Assembly: GCA_036399695.1 (NCBI GenBank) | Contig: DASWMP010000266.1 | Span: forward strand, 1 to 52,280 | DNA length: 52,280 nucleotides | From: DASVEE01 sp036399695 | GTDB taxonomy: Bacteria; Acidobacteriota; Thermoanaerobaculia; Gp7-AA8 | Direction: 5' to 3' | Part shown: piece after piece, positions 12,001 through 18,800 of the stretch | How the letters are laid out: the number at the start of each line of letters is the position of its first letter | Numbering within the stretch: the stretch's first letter is position 1 | Notes under the pieces: generated by a model | What the model was told of the DNA's origin: nothing | The model's database searches: none | What the model saw: the letters and a program-made list of their open reading frames with translations, nothing else | Program-made: the position numbers and the translations under genes

Positions 12001-15000
12001 TCCTGCCACTGCAGGTCCGCTTCGGCGAAGACGACCTGCTGCAGGACGCCATCGCGCTCGGCGAAAGCGGTGCGCAGCGCGTCATGGCGGACGACCGCTG
12101 CCTGCCAGGCGGCGCGGAAGGCGGTCTTGTCGAGCGCTCCTTCGAGCGTGGCGCTGAGCCGCGTGATCGAGGCCGTGCGATCGAGCTGACCCTGGAAGTA
12201 GAGCGCCTGCTGCATGGCGGTGGCCGGGTAGTAGCGGCTTTCCACGCGGGACACTTTGCGGATGGCGACGGGGCCGCTCTCGGTCTGCGCGTCGAGGTGG
12301 CTGGCCAGCGACTGCACGGTGCTGTGCTCGAAGAGCGTGCGCACGGGCAGCGACTTGCGGAAGGCCTGGCTGACGGCGCTCACGACCCGCGTAGCGAGCA
12401 GCGAGTGGCCGCCGAGCTCGAAGAAGTTCGCTGTAATGCTGAGCGGCGTCGCGAGCTTGAGCACGTCCTGCCAGATCTCGGCGAGCTTCTGCTCGGTCTC
12501 GGTCGACGGGGCGACGTACTCGGAGGCATTGGAGCGGTCGATGGCCGGCAGTTTCCTGCGGTCGATCTTGCCGTTGGCGTTGAGCGGGAAGGCCTCGAGG
12601 ACGCACCAGGCCGCCGGCACCATGTACTCGGGCAGCGCCTGCTTGAGGCGCGCCTTGAGCGAGCCGGTGAAGGAGCCCTCGTCGGCCGGTGTGGCGACGA
12701 CGTAGGCGACGAGGGTCTTGTTCTCCCCTTCCCCCTGCGCGACGACGAGAGCGTCGTGCACGCCTTCCTGCGTCTTGAGCGCGGTCTCGATCTCGCCGAG
12801 CTCGATGCGGAAGCCGCGGATCTTGATCTGATCGTCGAAGCGGCCGAGGAATTCGAGGTCGCCGGAGGGGAGGTAGCGAACGAGGTCGCCGCTGCGATAG
12901 AGGCGCCCTTCGCCGAACGGGTTGGCGACGAACTTGGCGGCGGTGACGTCGGGCTGGTTGACGTAGCCTCTGGCGACGCCGGCGCCACCGATGCAGAGCT
13001 CACCGGCCACACCGAGGGGCGCGAGCTGCATGGCGTCGTTGACGACGTACAGCTCGGTGTTGGCCATGGCGCGGCCGATGGGGAGACGCGCGCCGGACAG
13101 CGTGTTGGCGAGGGGCGCGTTGTCCGTTGCCCGTTGTCCGTTGTCCGTGCGCTGCTGGTTTTCGGTTGTTGGTTTTTGGTTTTTAGTGCTCTGCTCGGGG
13201 GTGATGTGGGACAGAGACTCCTGTCTGTCCTCGGTGCCATGGAGCGCGGCGGTCACGTCGTAGATGGCGCAGCCGACTACCGTCTCCGTGGGGCCGTAGT
13301 GGTTGAAGATCTGGGCGTTCGGGAAACGGGTCTGCAGTTCGGTGGCGAGTGCCGGGGGGAAAGCCTCTCCACCGATGACGAACACGTGCGGCTGTGCGTA
13401 CGTCTTTGTAGGACAGACACTCCTGTCTGTCCGGACAGACAAGAGTGTCTGTCCTACATCAGAAGCGGGAGGCAGCAGGGCCAGCATACCCGTCAGGTGC
13501 ATGGGGGTCATGCGCAGCAGGTAGGCGCTGTCGTCGTTCGTCATCGCGCCGGTCAGCTCCATCAGCTCTTCACCCGGCGTGGTGAGCTGCACGCGGCCGC
13601 CGCGGAGCAGCGGCACGTAGAGGCTCGGCACGGTGATGTCGAAGCCGTGGGAGGTCACGACCAGCGAGCCGCCGAGGTGCTCGGCGTAGTAGCGGTAGGA
13701 GGCGTAGGCGCAGTAGTCGGTGAGGCCGCGGTGGGTGATCTCGACGCCCTTCGGCACGCCGGTCGAACCGGAGGTGTAGATGACGTACGCGCTGTCGTCG
13801 AGGGAGACTTCGGCCTCGGGATTGGTCGACGGGTACTCGCTGAACCAGTCGTCGTCCTGCGCCGCTTCATCGAGGGTGACGACGTCGATGCCTTTGACCG
13901 GCAGCTTGTCGACGAGCGAGGAGTGCGTGAGGACGCATTCGATCTGGCCGTTGGCGATGATGTGACGCAGGCGCTCGGCGGTGTTGCTCGGCTCGAACGG
14001 AACGTACGTCGCCCCGGTCTTCATGATGCCGAGCATGCCGATCAGCACTTCGGTGGAGCGCTGGACGTAGAGTCCGACGCGCGCGCCCGGCTCGACGCCC
14101 TGCTCCTGCAGGTAGTGCGCGAGGCGGTTGGCTTTCTCGTTGAGCGCCGCGTAGGTGAGGTCGTTGACGGCCAGGTTGGCGGGCGTCCGCTCCACCTGCG
14201 CTTCGAAGGCGCGGTGGATGCACTCGTCGCGGTTGGCAGCGGTGACGGCGCCACGCGCACGGACGAGCATCGCTTCGCGAGCGTCATCCGTCAGCAGCGA
14301 GAGACCGCGCACCGGCAGCCCCGGCGTGGCCAGGATGCCTTCGAGCAGCACGCGGAACGACTCGGCCATCCGCTCGATGGTCGAGAGCTCGAACAGCTCG
14401 TCCTTGTAGCTCCAGTTGAACACGAGCCCCTCGGCCGATTCGCTGGCCGTGAGGTCGAGGTCGAAGCGGATCCGCTCGACGCCGCTGGCTACATTCTCGA
14501 TCTCGAGACCGGCCAGCTTCATGGAGTCGGCGTTCATCCGGTGGTTCTGCAGGACGAACTTGATCTGACAGACGGGGTTGTACGACAGGGCCCGCTCGGG
14601 CTTGAGCTCGTCCACGAGCATCTCGAACGGCACCTGCTGGTTGGCGTAAGCGTCGAGGGTGTCGCGCTTGGCGCGCCCGAGGATGTCGCGGAAGCTGTCG
14701 TTCGCTCCGAAACCGGTGCGGAACGCGAGGGTGTTGATGAAGAAGCCGATGAGCGGCTCGACGGCAGCAGTCGTGCGGCCGGCGCTCGGCACGGCCATGA
14801 CGATGTCGTCCGCACCGCTCCAGCGCGACAGCAGCAGCGCGAAGGCGCTCTGCAGGACCCTGACGAGCGTGGCGTCCTGCTCGCGGCCGAGCTGCTGGAG
14901 GGCATCGGCGAGCGGACGCCCGACGAGCTGCTGGTGACGTCCGGCCACGTAGCTCTGGCGCACGGGGCGCGGCTTGTCCAGCGGAAGACTATGAAGTTGC

Positions 15001-15803
15001 GGGATGCCGTCCAGGCGCTGCTTCCAGTAGTCGAGCTGCGGCTGCAGTCCACCACCCTGGCGGCGCTGCCACTGCGCGTAATCGGCGTACTGGATCGGCA
15101 GCGGCGCGAGCGGGTTGGCCGTGCCCTCGCTGCAGGCGCCATAGAGCGTGACGAACTCGCGCACGAGGATGCCCATCGACCAGCCGTCCGAGGCGATGTG
15201 GTGCATCGTGAAGAGGAGGACGTGCTCCTCTTCAGTGAGCTTCAGCAGCGCGACGCGCAGCATCAGGTCGGCCGCGAGGTCGAAGCCGGCTTCGGCTTCT
15301 TCGCGGGCGTGGTTCTGCACCTGCGCTTCGCGATCGACGGCAGCGGTCAGGTCGACGTTGCGGATGGCGAGGGGACGCACAGGGCTGATGACCTGTACGG
15401 CCTCGCCGTCGTTGGCCCGATAGACGGTGCGCAGGATCTCGTGGCGCTCGACGATGGTGTCGACGGCGCGCTGCAATGCCGCCACGTCGAGCCGTCCCTT
15501 GAGACGCATCGCCGCGGGGATGTTGTACTGCGCGCTGCCTCCTTCGAGCTGGTCGACGAACCAGAGGCGCTGCTGGGCGAAGGAGCACTGCAACGCCTGC
15601 TCGCGCGGCACCACCGGGATGTCGGTGTCGATGGCGAGAGCCTGCTCGCGCAGGAGGGAGATGATCGTCGCTTTGTTGGCGACGAGGTCGGCTTTCAGCT
15701 CGGGGCTGAGGCGCCCCTGTTTGACACGAAACTTGAGCTGGTCGCCGTCGAGATAAAGCTCCACTCCCTCGGCCTGGGCACGCTTGATGACATCAGCAAT
15801 CAT
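93..15803 (-). CDS. NRPS-C: four-module synthetase with an E domain and a terminal C domain
   Basis: Last enzyme of the line (5236 aa), adding residues 10-13. Residues 1-55 are a TubC-type docking domain (MIADVIKRAQAEGVELYLDG). Order: dock, C1 (HHIASDGWS near 205), A1 (NHYGPTE near 833), T1 (GGHSL near 1131), C2, A2 (near 1905), T2 (near 2152), C3 (HHVASDGWS near 2348), A3 (near 2955), T3 (GGDSI near 3202), E (HHLVIDGVSW near 3385), C4 (HHLLVDGWS near 3895), A4 (near 4492), T4 (near 4734), terminal C5 (HHAITDGWS near 4922), stop. Codes read against GrsA: A1 DIPRVGHVGK (Asp-like), A2 DVESVGAVNK (unknown), A3 DIFQLGCVWK (weakly Gly-like), A4 DAWFLGHVVK (Leu). C2 and C4 have the YPATAMQQ start typical of D-accepting C domains. 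C2 has HDLILDV where HHxxxDG should be, so it may be inactive. There is no thioesterase, and the basic C-terminus (VKRVARR) lacks the acidic tail of NRPS-A and NRPS-B. Repeat-derived inserts lie in A1 and E. The start abuts the NRPS-B stop (TAAATG), with AAGGA upstream. Confidence 0.97.
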   Translation of the reverse strand: MIADVIKRAQAEGVELYLDGDQLKFRVKQGRLSPELKADLVANKATIISLLREQALAIDTDIPVVPREQALQCSFAQQRLWFVDQLEGGSAQYNIPAAMRLKGRLDVAALQRAVDTIVERHEILRTVYRANDGEAVQVISPVRPLAIRNVDLTAAVDREAQVQNHAREEAEAGFDLAADLMLRVALLKLTEEEHVLLFTMHHIASDGWSMGILVREFVTLYGACSEGTANPLAPLPIQYADYAQWQRRQGGGLQPQLDYWKQRLDGIPQLHSLPLDKPRPVRQSYVAGRHQQLVGRPLADALQQLGREQDATLVRVLQSAFALLLSRWSGADDIVMAVPSAGRTTAAVEPLIGFFINTLAFRTGFGANDSFRDILGRAKRDTLDAYANQQVPFEMLVDELKPERALSYNPVCQIKFVLQNHRMNADSMKLAGLEIENVASGVERIRFDLDLTASESAEGLVFNWSYKDELFELSTIERMAESFRVLLEGILATPGLPVRGLSLLTDDAREAMLVRARGAVTAANRDECIHRAFEAQVERTPANLAVNDLTYAALNEKANRLAHYLQEQGVEPGARVGLYVQRSTEVLIGMLGIMKTGATYVPFEPSNTAERLRHIIANGQIECVLTHSSLVDKLPVKGIDVVTLDEAAQDDDWFSEYPSTNPEAEVSLDDSAYVIYTSGSTGVPKGVEITHRGLTDYCAYASYRYYAEHLGGSLVVTSHGFDITVPSLYVPLLRGGRVQLTTPGEELMELTGAMTNDDSAYLLRMTPMHLTGMLALLPPASDVGQTLLSVRTDRSVCPTKTYAQPHVFVIGGEAFPPALATELQTRFPNAQIFNHYGPTETVVGCAIYDVTAALHGTEDRQESLSHITPEQSTKNQKPTTENQQRTDNGQRATDNAPLANTLSGARLPIGRAMANTELYVVNDAMQLAPLGVAGELCIGGAGVARGYVNQPDVTAAKFVANPFGEGRLYRSGDLVRYLPSGDLEFLGRFDDQIKIRGFRIELGEIETALKTQEGVHDALVVAQGEGENKTLVAYVVATPADEGSFTGSLKARLKQALPEYMVPAAWCVLEAFPLNANGKIDRRKLPAIDRSNASEYVAPSTETEQKLAEIWQDVLKLATPLSITANFFELGGHSLLATRVVSAVSQAFRKSLPVRTLFEHSTVQSLASHLDAQTESGPVAIRKVSRVESRYYPATAMQQALYFQGQLDRTASITRLSATLEGALDKTAFRAAWQAAVVRHDALRTAFAERDGVLQQVVFAEADLQWQESDEPEQGFDFARPGLHRIALMPLEEGRTRLTWSYHDLILDVASASHILDEVFRLYRGALLDAAPGYDAYATWLARQDRHAAKDFWRGALAGIDAPTPLALPQGDGHSDSLTLTLGAAETARLEAFARDNGATLEAALQLAWGYLLHRYSGEQEVVFGTIDHGRANGIERADELVGTFVNTIPVRLSFAGDTNPAALLRRIALNGDAARQHATLPLPEIQQQSGVPTGTALFDTLLVFEPTDLAAGLARAAEEAGLRLAGFESHEPAHFALELTASHDGAVKLHCRHDGNRFSHDAVRRLLDRLALVLTRLPECADLRTLVLLTDADRAQLASWNGEAVDYAADLCLHERFEALAVSQPDAVAIEFEREILTYAELNREANRLAHLLIARGVTPDTLVGMAVERSAEMIVGLLAVLKAGAGYVPLDPNYPAARLEQMISDSGMNIVLIAGDKAAERTPAVAGVEALRIDRSLREHPETNPSTGVTPANLAYVIYTSGTTGRPKGVMIEHRHVQAFFAAVHARYQQPRIQRLFSGTSISFDVFVEELCLSIFAGGTMVLTAEGLSGVNADQFWAFVAEQRITAMSTSTAYVHYLCSALKPEHAEAARTLQLIVTGGEALVAEHLARWQRVFGTGVKLWNAYGPTECTVNATVCEMTHYPAASGKNPPIGRPLPNYTCRVAGANGAECPVDVPGELWIGGASVARGYRNREELTADRFVTVDGQRFYRTGDLVRWLANGELEYLGRIDEQVKIRGFRVELAEIETQLLQSGLLKETVVIATGNVGEKQLVAYAVPHTPSATLVEELRERLQRDLPPYMVPGAFVVLEALPLTVNGKIDKRALPAPDRQAGQTHVAPATPTEVQLAQIWREVLKLEQEVSATANFFELGGHSLLAMRVVSAVSAAFNKSIPVRALFEHATVQALARFIDEQAAGAEHVAIRKTVHEAALPLSFAQQRFWFIDRLEGGSAQYNMPSALRLRGELDVDAVQRALDEILLRHEIIRTTYHLRDGVGVQMVSPARPFPLARIDLTGWDAAMQQDEVTRLTREDAAKVFDLTRDLMMRVTLLTLSPTEHVLLFAMHHVASDGWSLTVLGREFAALYEAFRTGAPSPLQPLAIQYADYAHWQRDPQQAAMLDRQLDYWRKQLAGLPQLHSLPLDMPRTAVRSLEGGNHRQYLRLDQLEKLRQLAQSQNVTLFMLLQTAFALLLGRWSNETDVVVGTPIAGRTHQDLEPLIGLFVNTLLLRTDLSGSVSFEELLRRTQRMALDAYSNQDIPFEALVDELKPERNLSYTTMFQITFAFDNNEKAPMQLTGLELEPIGKHDHIAKFDLNFAASEYEGGLVFSWSYASSLFHASTIERMAASFELLLDVIASDPRLAIDRIPMLTEADRLTVAKWNDTAAAYPAELCIHEVFEAQAAKTPDAEAVVSGGKRLTYRELNERANQLAHALTARGVQPDSLVAICVEPSIEMLAALLGILKAGGAYVPLSSNLPDARMQQMLEDGNVRLVLTETRFAARPAFAAIDTLLVDDASTYDAQPASNPAVAVTPSNLAYVIYTSGTTGVPKGVMIPHGAAVNFSTAFLERLALPRAEQWLLLTAITFDIAFFEWFGCLQAGGCVYVAEEAVRTDAVELKGLIERERFQLIQTTPSRWTQLLEAGWRGHEGVLALTGGEALSLSLQEKLSATVGELWNCYGPTEATVWSLINKVEAHEPLQQRLSLGTGLANYTHHVLSSGNEPVAIGAVGELHIGGPSLARGYLNRPELTEAKFITVDGERLYKTGDLARFLPDGRLAFLGRVDDQVKIRGFRIEPGEIEAQLLRLDSVREAVVVPRGEGSGKRLVAYVVPAQPSATLIDDLRHTLRQQLPEYMVPAAFVVLDALPLNNSGKVNKRALPEPDFQQNDTYVAPRNAVETQLAAIWQQLLKLERVGIEDNFFSIGGDSILSIQAVSRANQAGIPITTRQLFENQTIAALAAQAINASATDAPQEPVTGELALLPIQQQFLATQPEDAHHFNQAVLLETPADLGFAFVQELVAALYERHDALRLRFTTNATGTWTATHEPLTDVMLAASCISEPLTDQLTARCDHHQRQFNLSEGPLFRAVYFAASENATGRLFIVAHHLVIDGVSWRILLADIERAYDQSRTGQKIDLGRKTSSLQQWGAALHDYAGSAALAKEKSFWLAQQEVPVAPLRTDDPASGEADGTHGTNRTNGTHEIPGTHAATTTNDTPIGPISPIGPIDPIGPIVPRINRERIRLTRSETEALLQRCGAAYRTSVNELLLSGVYLGMRRWTGAKAIRIALEGHGREPLFDRLDTTQTVGWFTTIYPVTLHSRAGEVADVIKSVKEQLRAVPNNGIGYGVLRQLENDPELAGAIEPEVLFNYLGQLDTAVDAEGAFRPAAESTGSAHGDRLRRTEKLAFNGKVVGGELTFAIDYSEAQYRAETMAELAACLEDSLRAVIEHCLTIGRGAHTPSDFPLANVTQEQLDEWQRRYPAIEKLYPATAMQQAMYFHGLMDRSAYVTQMFPVLKGNLSPALFRQAWETVLNRHDAFRTVFAGGEAQLHQLVVPAVELPWREEDWRHVPAGEQQAEFDRFRAADKAAGFDFATAPLQRLSIVRLADDRWQLLWTYHHLLVDGWSIPLVYREVMLAYRALAANEPVVLPETADFESYMRWLHAQDADESRAYWRHYLGEFESATPLGIDKLPAEAEPAVREHSFAFTEEESQRLEAFARGQQTTLNTVLQLAWAYLLHRYSGEDEVVFGSLISGRPAEVPGIEKMVGIFINMIPVKVSFKDAASTPVLLAGIQRAFQESQQHGYLPLAEVQRQSRIGAGERLFDSIVAFENYPLDTAMADGGARERHEVVVETSAAEEGRTNFKLAIVGSYRTRLQLHCDYNAEEFSGETIQRLMDHMTAILRQLPQRGSVADIDLLTDGERALMASEVSARSEELVHERFEQQARQTPDAVAVLRGDASLTYGELNARANRLAAHLAAIGVTPGSFVGVCVERSLEEITAVLAVLKAGAAYLPLDPSYPQDRLAYMVADSGATVVLTQSQLAAQVGGTVVLLDQPAGWAHYEADDVRRVATLPSETPAYIIYTSGSTGLPKGVVNTHTGLASLSAWHRRKYALDGTTSGSHLASISFDASVWEIWPYLTSGSRLVIVSDDERVDPARLAARLGADRVTHCFLPTALLEHIAHGDFPIAQLHDLQYILTGGDKLNGYCLPEGSRAKLVNHYGPTESAVVATCFDVEPGSVGAPPIGRAVDHVTTVVLDRHGRQVPAGVTGELHLGGAGLALGYHNLPELTAERFADGLYKTGDLVRWLPDGNLQFVGRNDEQVKVRGFRIELGEITARLAQCTNVREAIVIARGSGAVSKQLVAYVVPEAEPSVDAWKQELAQTLPDYMIPAAFVVLEQLPLTSNGKVDRKALPEPEWQASASRLVPRTATESDLLAVWSELLGYEPAGLDDNFFERGGHSLLASQAAVRIRRRCNVELPLSALFEHPTPAALAVVIDEARGSASSVPPLVPLTDYSAVPLTFAQRRLFFVEQYEGGTTSYNIDLTLRVRGEFSPEMFVQAIGIVAERQWSLRTRFRLVDGVVTQELVDHPELPVRISDLRGREAINEALRLERALPFDIAADLLWRAVVYRVDGQEHLISFTIHHAITDGWSTGILKAEIIEAYAALAEGREPLLEPLPLQYADYAAWQQQTFTEERLALLLQYWKQQLDGAPKQHALPLDFPRPKVLGQKGGAVPFELDAATFAQLQAFCAASGTTLYMALVAAFSTLISRVSGKDDVVIGTSMANRPAPELERLIGFFVNTVVLRVGVEGSSSYKGIVEQVRRVTLEASAHQELPFEQIVAELQPGRSSSGHPIFQIFFALNNTPGRPRQAAFQVESDQPEEHTSMFDLLLSMNQYDDRLAGCFYFNTELFRKETIEGFTGKFKKLLTAVSADPKTRVETVELVDKIALPTVKRVARR
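5281..5410. repeat. GGTCCCAT-type repeats in inverted arrays inside the E domain
   Basis: Tandem 9-bp-like units of ATGGGACC type (5281-5323) face units of GGTCCCAT type (5376-5410) across about 50 bp, so the two arrays could pair as a long stem. In NRPS-C this reads as a Gly/Pro/Ile- and Asn/Gly/Thr-rich stretch (for example PIGPISPIGPIDPIGPI) at about residues 3465-3508, between the HHLVIDGVSW motif and the RIRLTRSETEAL segment of the E domain. The reading frame is kept. Confidence 0.85.
13120..13188. repeat. TTGTCCGT / GGTTTTCGGTTG repeat inside NRPS-C A1
   Basis: A short tandem array of TTGTCCGT-like units is followed by TGGTTTTCGGTTGTTGG and related G/T units. On the coding strand it gives an Asn/Gln/Thr-rich linker (KNQKPTTENQQRTDNGQ), placed after the NHYGPTETVVGC core and before LPIGRAM. 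The same family sits at the equivalent loop in NRPS-B A3 and NRPS-A A5. Confidence 0.85.
13205..13230. repeat. 26-bp GGACAGACA palindromic-family unit, single copy
   Basis: One diverged copy of the 26-bp unit (TGTGGGACAGAGACTCC then TGTCTGTCC), next to the TTGTCCGT array in NRPS-C A1. It is read in frame as DRQESLSH. Confidence 0.8.
13407..13458. repeat. Two 26-bp units head to head, a 52-bp near-perfect palindrome
   Basis: Two 26-bp units in opposite orientation, with no spacer and one mismatch between arms, form a 52-bp palindrome. It lies inside NRPS-C A1 and is translated as VGQTLLSVRTDRSVCPT, between the LPPASD segment and the PHVFVIGGEAFP core. NRPS-B A3 has only one unit at the same place and NRPS-A A5 has none. 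Confidence 0.93.
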
Positions 15804-18800
15804 TTACAGGGTTCCTTCGTCTTCGTAGTGATCCGCGGCGGCCGACGCACTGACGTTCATCCACTGCACGCCGTCGATGAAATCGGCGAGCGTCCGAACG
15901 TCCTGGTACTGAAAGAAGGCCTGCAGCGGAACACGGCACTTGAATGCAATCGATATCTGGCTGGCGAGTCTGGTGGCGAGCAGCGAGTGGCCGCCCAGGT
16001 CGAAGAAGTTCGCCGTGATGCTGGGCGACGTCTTCAGCTTCAGCACGTCCTGCCAGATCTGCGCGAGACGCGTTTCGGTCTCGTTGTTGGGAGCGACATA
16101 AGCGACAGCGGCCTGACGATCGATGGCCGGCAGCGCCTTGCGGTCGATCTTGCCGTTGGCGTTGAGCGGGAAAGCGTCGAGGACGCACCAGCCGGTCGGC
16201 ACCATGTAGTCGGGCAGCGCTTTCTTCACGCGCGCCTTGAGGGCGTCGAGGTCGACCTGCTGGCCGACGACGTAGGCGACGAGCGCCTTGTGCTCCCCTT
16301 CTCCCTGCACGGTCACGAGCGCGTCCTTCACGGTCTGTTTGAGGACGCTCTCGATCTCCCCCGGCTCGATGCGGAAGCCGCGGATCTTGACCTGATCGTC
16401 GACACGCCCGAGGAACTCGACGTCGCCGGAAGGGAGGAGCCGGACGACGTCGCCGCTCCTGTAGAGACGACCGTCGCCGAACGGATTGGCGATGAACTTC
16501 GCGGCGGTGAGCTCGGGCTGCTTGACGTAGCCCTTGGCCACACCGGCGCCGCCGATGCAAAGCTCACCCGGCACGCCGATCGGCGCGAGCTGGTTGGCTT
16601 CGTTGAGGACGTAGAGGGTGTGGTTGGCCATGGCCTGGCCGATGGGGAGGCGCGTGCTGCGCACGTTGTCCGTTGCTCGTTGTCCGTTGTCCGTGCTGGG
16701 GGGGACGTTGTTTTCGGTTTGTGGTTTTTGGTTTTCGGTGCTGCGCTGCGCGGCGGTTACATCAAAGATTGAGCAGCCGACTACGGTCTCGGTAGGACCG
16801 TAGTGGTTGTAGATCTGGGCGTTGGGGAAACGGGTCTGGAGCTCGTGGGCCAGTGACGCCGGGAAGGCTTCTCCGCCGATCACGAAGACGTGCGGCGCGG
16901 GCCGGACAGACAAGAGTGTCTGTCCCACATCAGAAGCCGGCAGCAGTGAGAGCAGCCCCGTCACGTGCATGGGAGTCATGCGCAGCAGGTAGGCACGCTG
17001 CTTCCCATGCGTCCCATCTGTCCCATAGGTCCCATCGTTGCTCAGCACATTCGCCAGCGCGATCAGCTCTTCACCGGGAGTGCTGAGAGTCACGCAGCCG
17101 CCGCGCAGCAAGGGCACGTAGAGGCTGGGCACCGTGATGTCGAAGCCGTGGGAGGTCACGACGAACGAACCGCTCAGCTCCGCCGAGTAGTAACGCTCGG
17201 AGGCGTACGCGCAGTAGTCGAGCAGACCGCCGTGCGTGATCTCCACGCCCTTGGGGACGCCGGTCGAGCCGGAGGTGTACATGACGTACGCGCTGTCGTC
17301 GTGGCTGACGGCGATGCCGGGATTGTGCGTGGCGAACGGCAGTACTTCGTTGATCACGATGCGCGTGACGCCTTCCGGCAGGTTGTGCGCGAGGCGGCTG
17401 TCCACCACGACGCAGGTAATGTCGCCGTTGTCGATGATGTGGCGCAGGCGCTCGGCGGTGTTGCTCGGCTCGAACGGGACATACGTCAGCCCCGCCTTGA
17501 GGATGCCGAGGAAGCCGACCAGCACTTCGGGCGAGCGCTCGACGTAGATGCCCACGCGGGCGCCGTTCGGAAGCTGTTGTGCGAGCAGCGCGTGAGCCAC
17601 ACGGTTGGCCTGCTCGTTGAGGTTGCGATACGTGAGGGTGCGGTCGTTGTACGACACGGCCACGGCGTCGGGCGTCTTCGCGGCCTGCGCTTCGAAGGCG
17701 GCGTGCACGCAGGGGGTGGTCGTCCGGTCGATGCTCTCGCCCTGCGAGCGCACGACTTCCGTGACCAGCGGCAGGGCGTAGACCGGCTGCTCAGGCGTGG
17801 CCACGATGCCGCGCAGCAGCACCTCGAATGTCGCGGCCATCCGTTCGATGGTCTCGCGCTCGAAGATGCTGGCGGCGTAGTGCCAGCGCAGGACGAGCTC
17901 GCGGCCGTCTTCGATGGCCGTGAGGTTGAGGTCGAACTTCGTGAGCGCCAGCTCCTGGCCGAGCGGCGTGACGTCGAGGCCCGGCAGCTCGAGCGTGCCC
18001 GGCGTGCGGTGCTGCATGGCGAACATGAGCTGGAACAGGGCGCTGTGGCTGAGGCTCCGCTCCGGCTTCAGTTCGTCCACGAGCGTCTCGAACGGGACGG
18101 ACTGATTGGCGAAGGCATCGAGCGCGGTCTGCTTCGCCGCGGCGAGGAGCTCGTCGAACGACTGCGACTCCGAGAGACGCGTGCGGAGGACGAGCGTGTT
18201 GATGAAGAAGCCGATGAGCGGATCGAGGGCGCGCTGTTCGCGGCCGGCGATGGGGCTGCCGATGACGACGTCGTTGCTGCGGCTCCAGCGTCCGACGAGC
18301 AGCGCGAAGGCGCTCTGCAGGACCATGAAGAGCGAGGCGCGATGTTTCTGCGAGAGCGCACCGAGCTGCGCGACGAGGCCGGCGTCGAGCGTGCGCAGAA
18401 CGGTGCCGGCGTCGTAGCGCTGCTGCGCCGGACGCGGGTTGTCGAGCGGCAGGCTGTGCACGGCCGGGACGCCGGCGAGCTGCGTCTTCCAGTAGGAGAC
18501 CTGGCGGTCGAACGCTTCGCCCTGGAGCTGCGTGCGCTGCCACTGCGCGAAATCGGCGTACTGGATCGGCAGCGGCGCGAGCGGGTTCTGCTCGCGGCGG
18601 GAGAAGGCGGTATAGAGCGCGGCGAATTCGCCGAGGAGGACGTCGATGGACCAGCCGTCGGCGGCGATGTGGTGCAGCGTCATGAGCACGGCGTGCTCGC
18701 GCGGGGCGAGACGGACGACGCTGACGCGCAGCATCAGGTCGCGGGAGAGGTCGAACGGATGCGCGGCCTGCTCTCTCGCGAGGCGCTGGAGGGCGAGCTC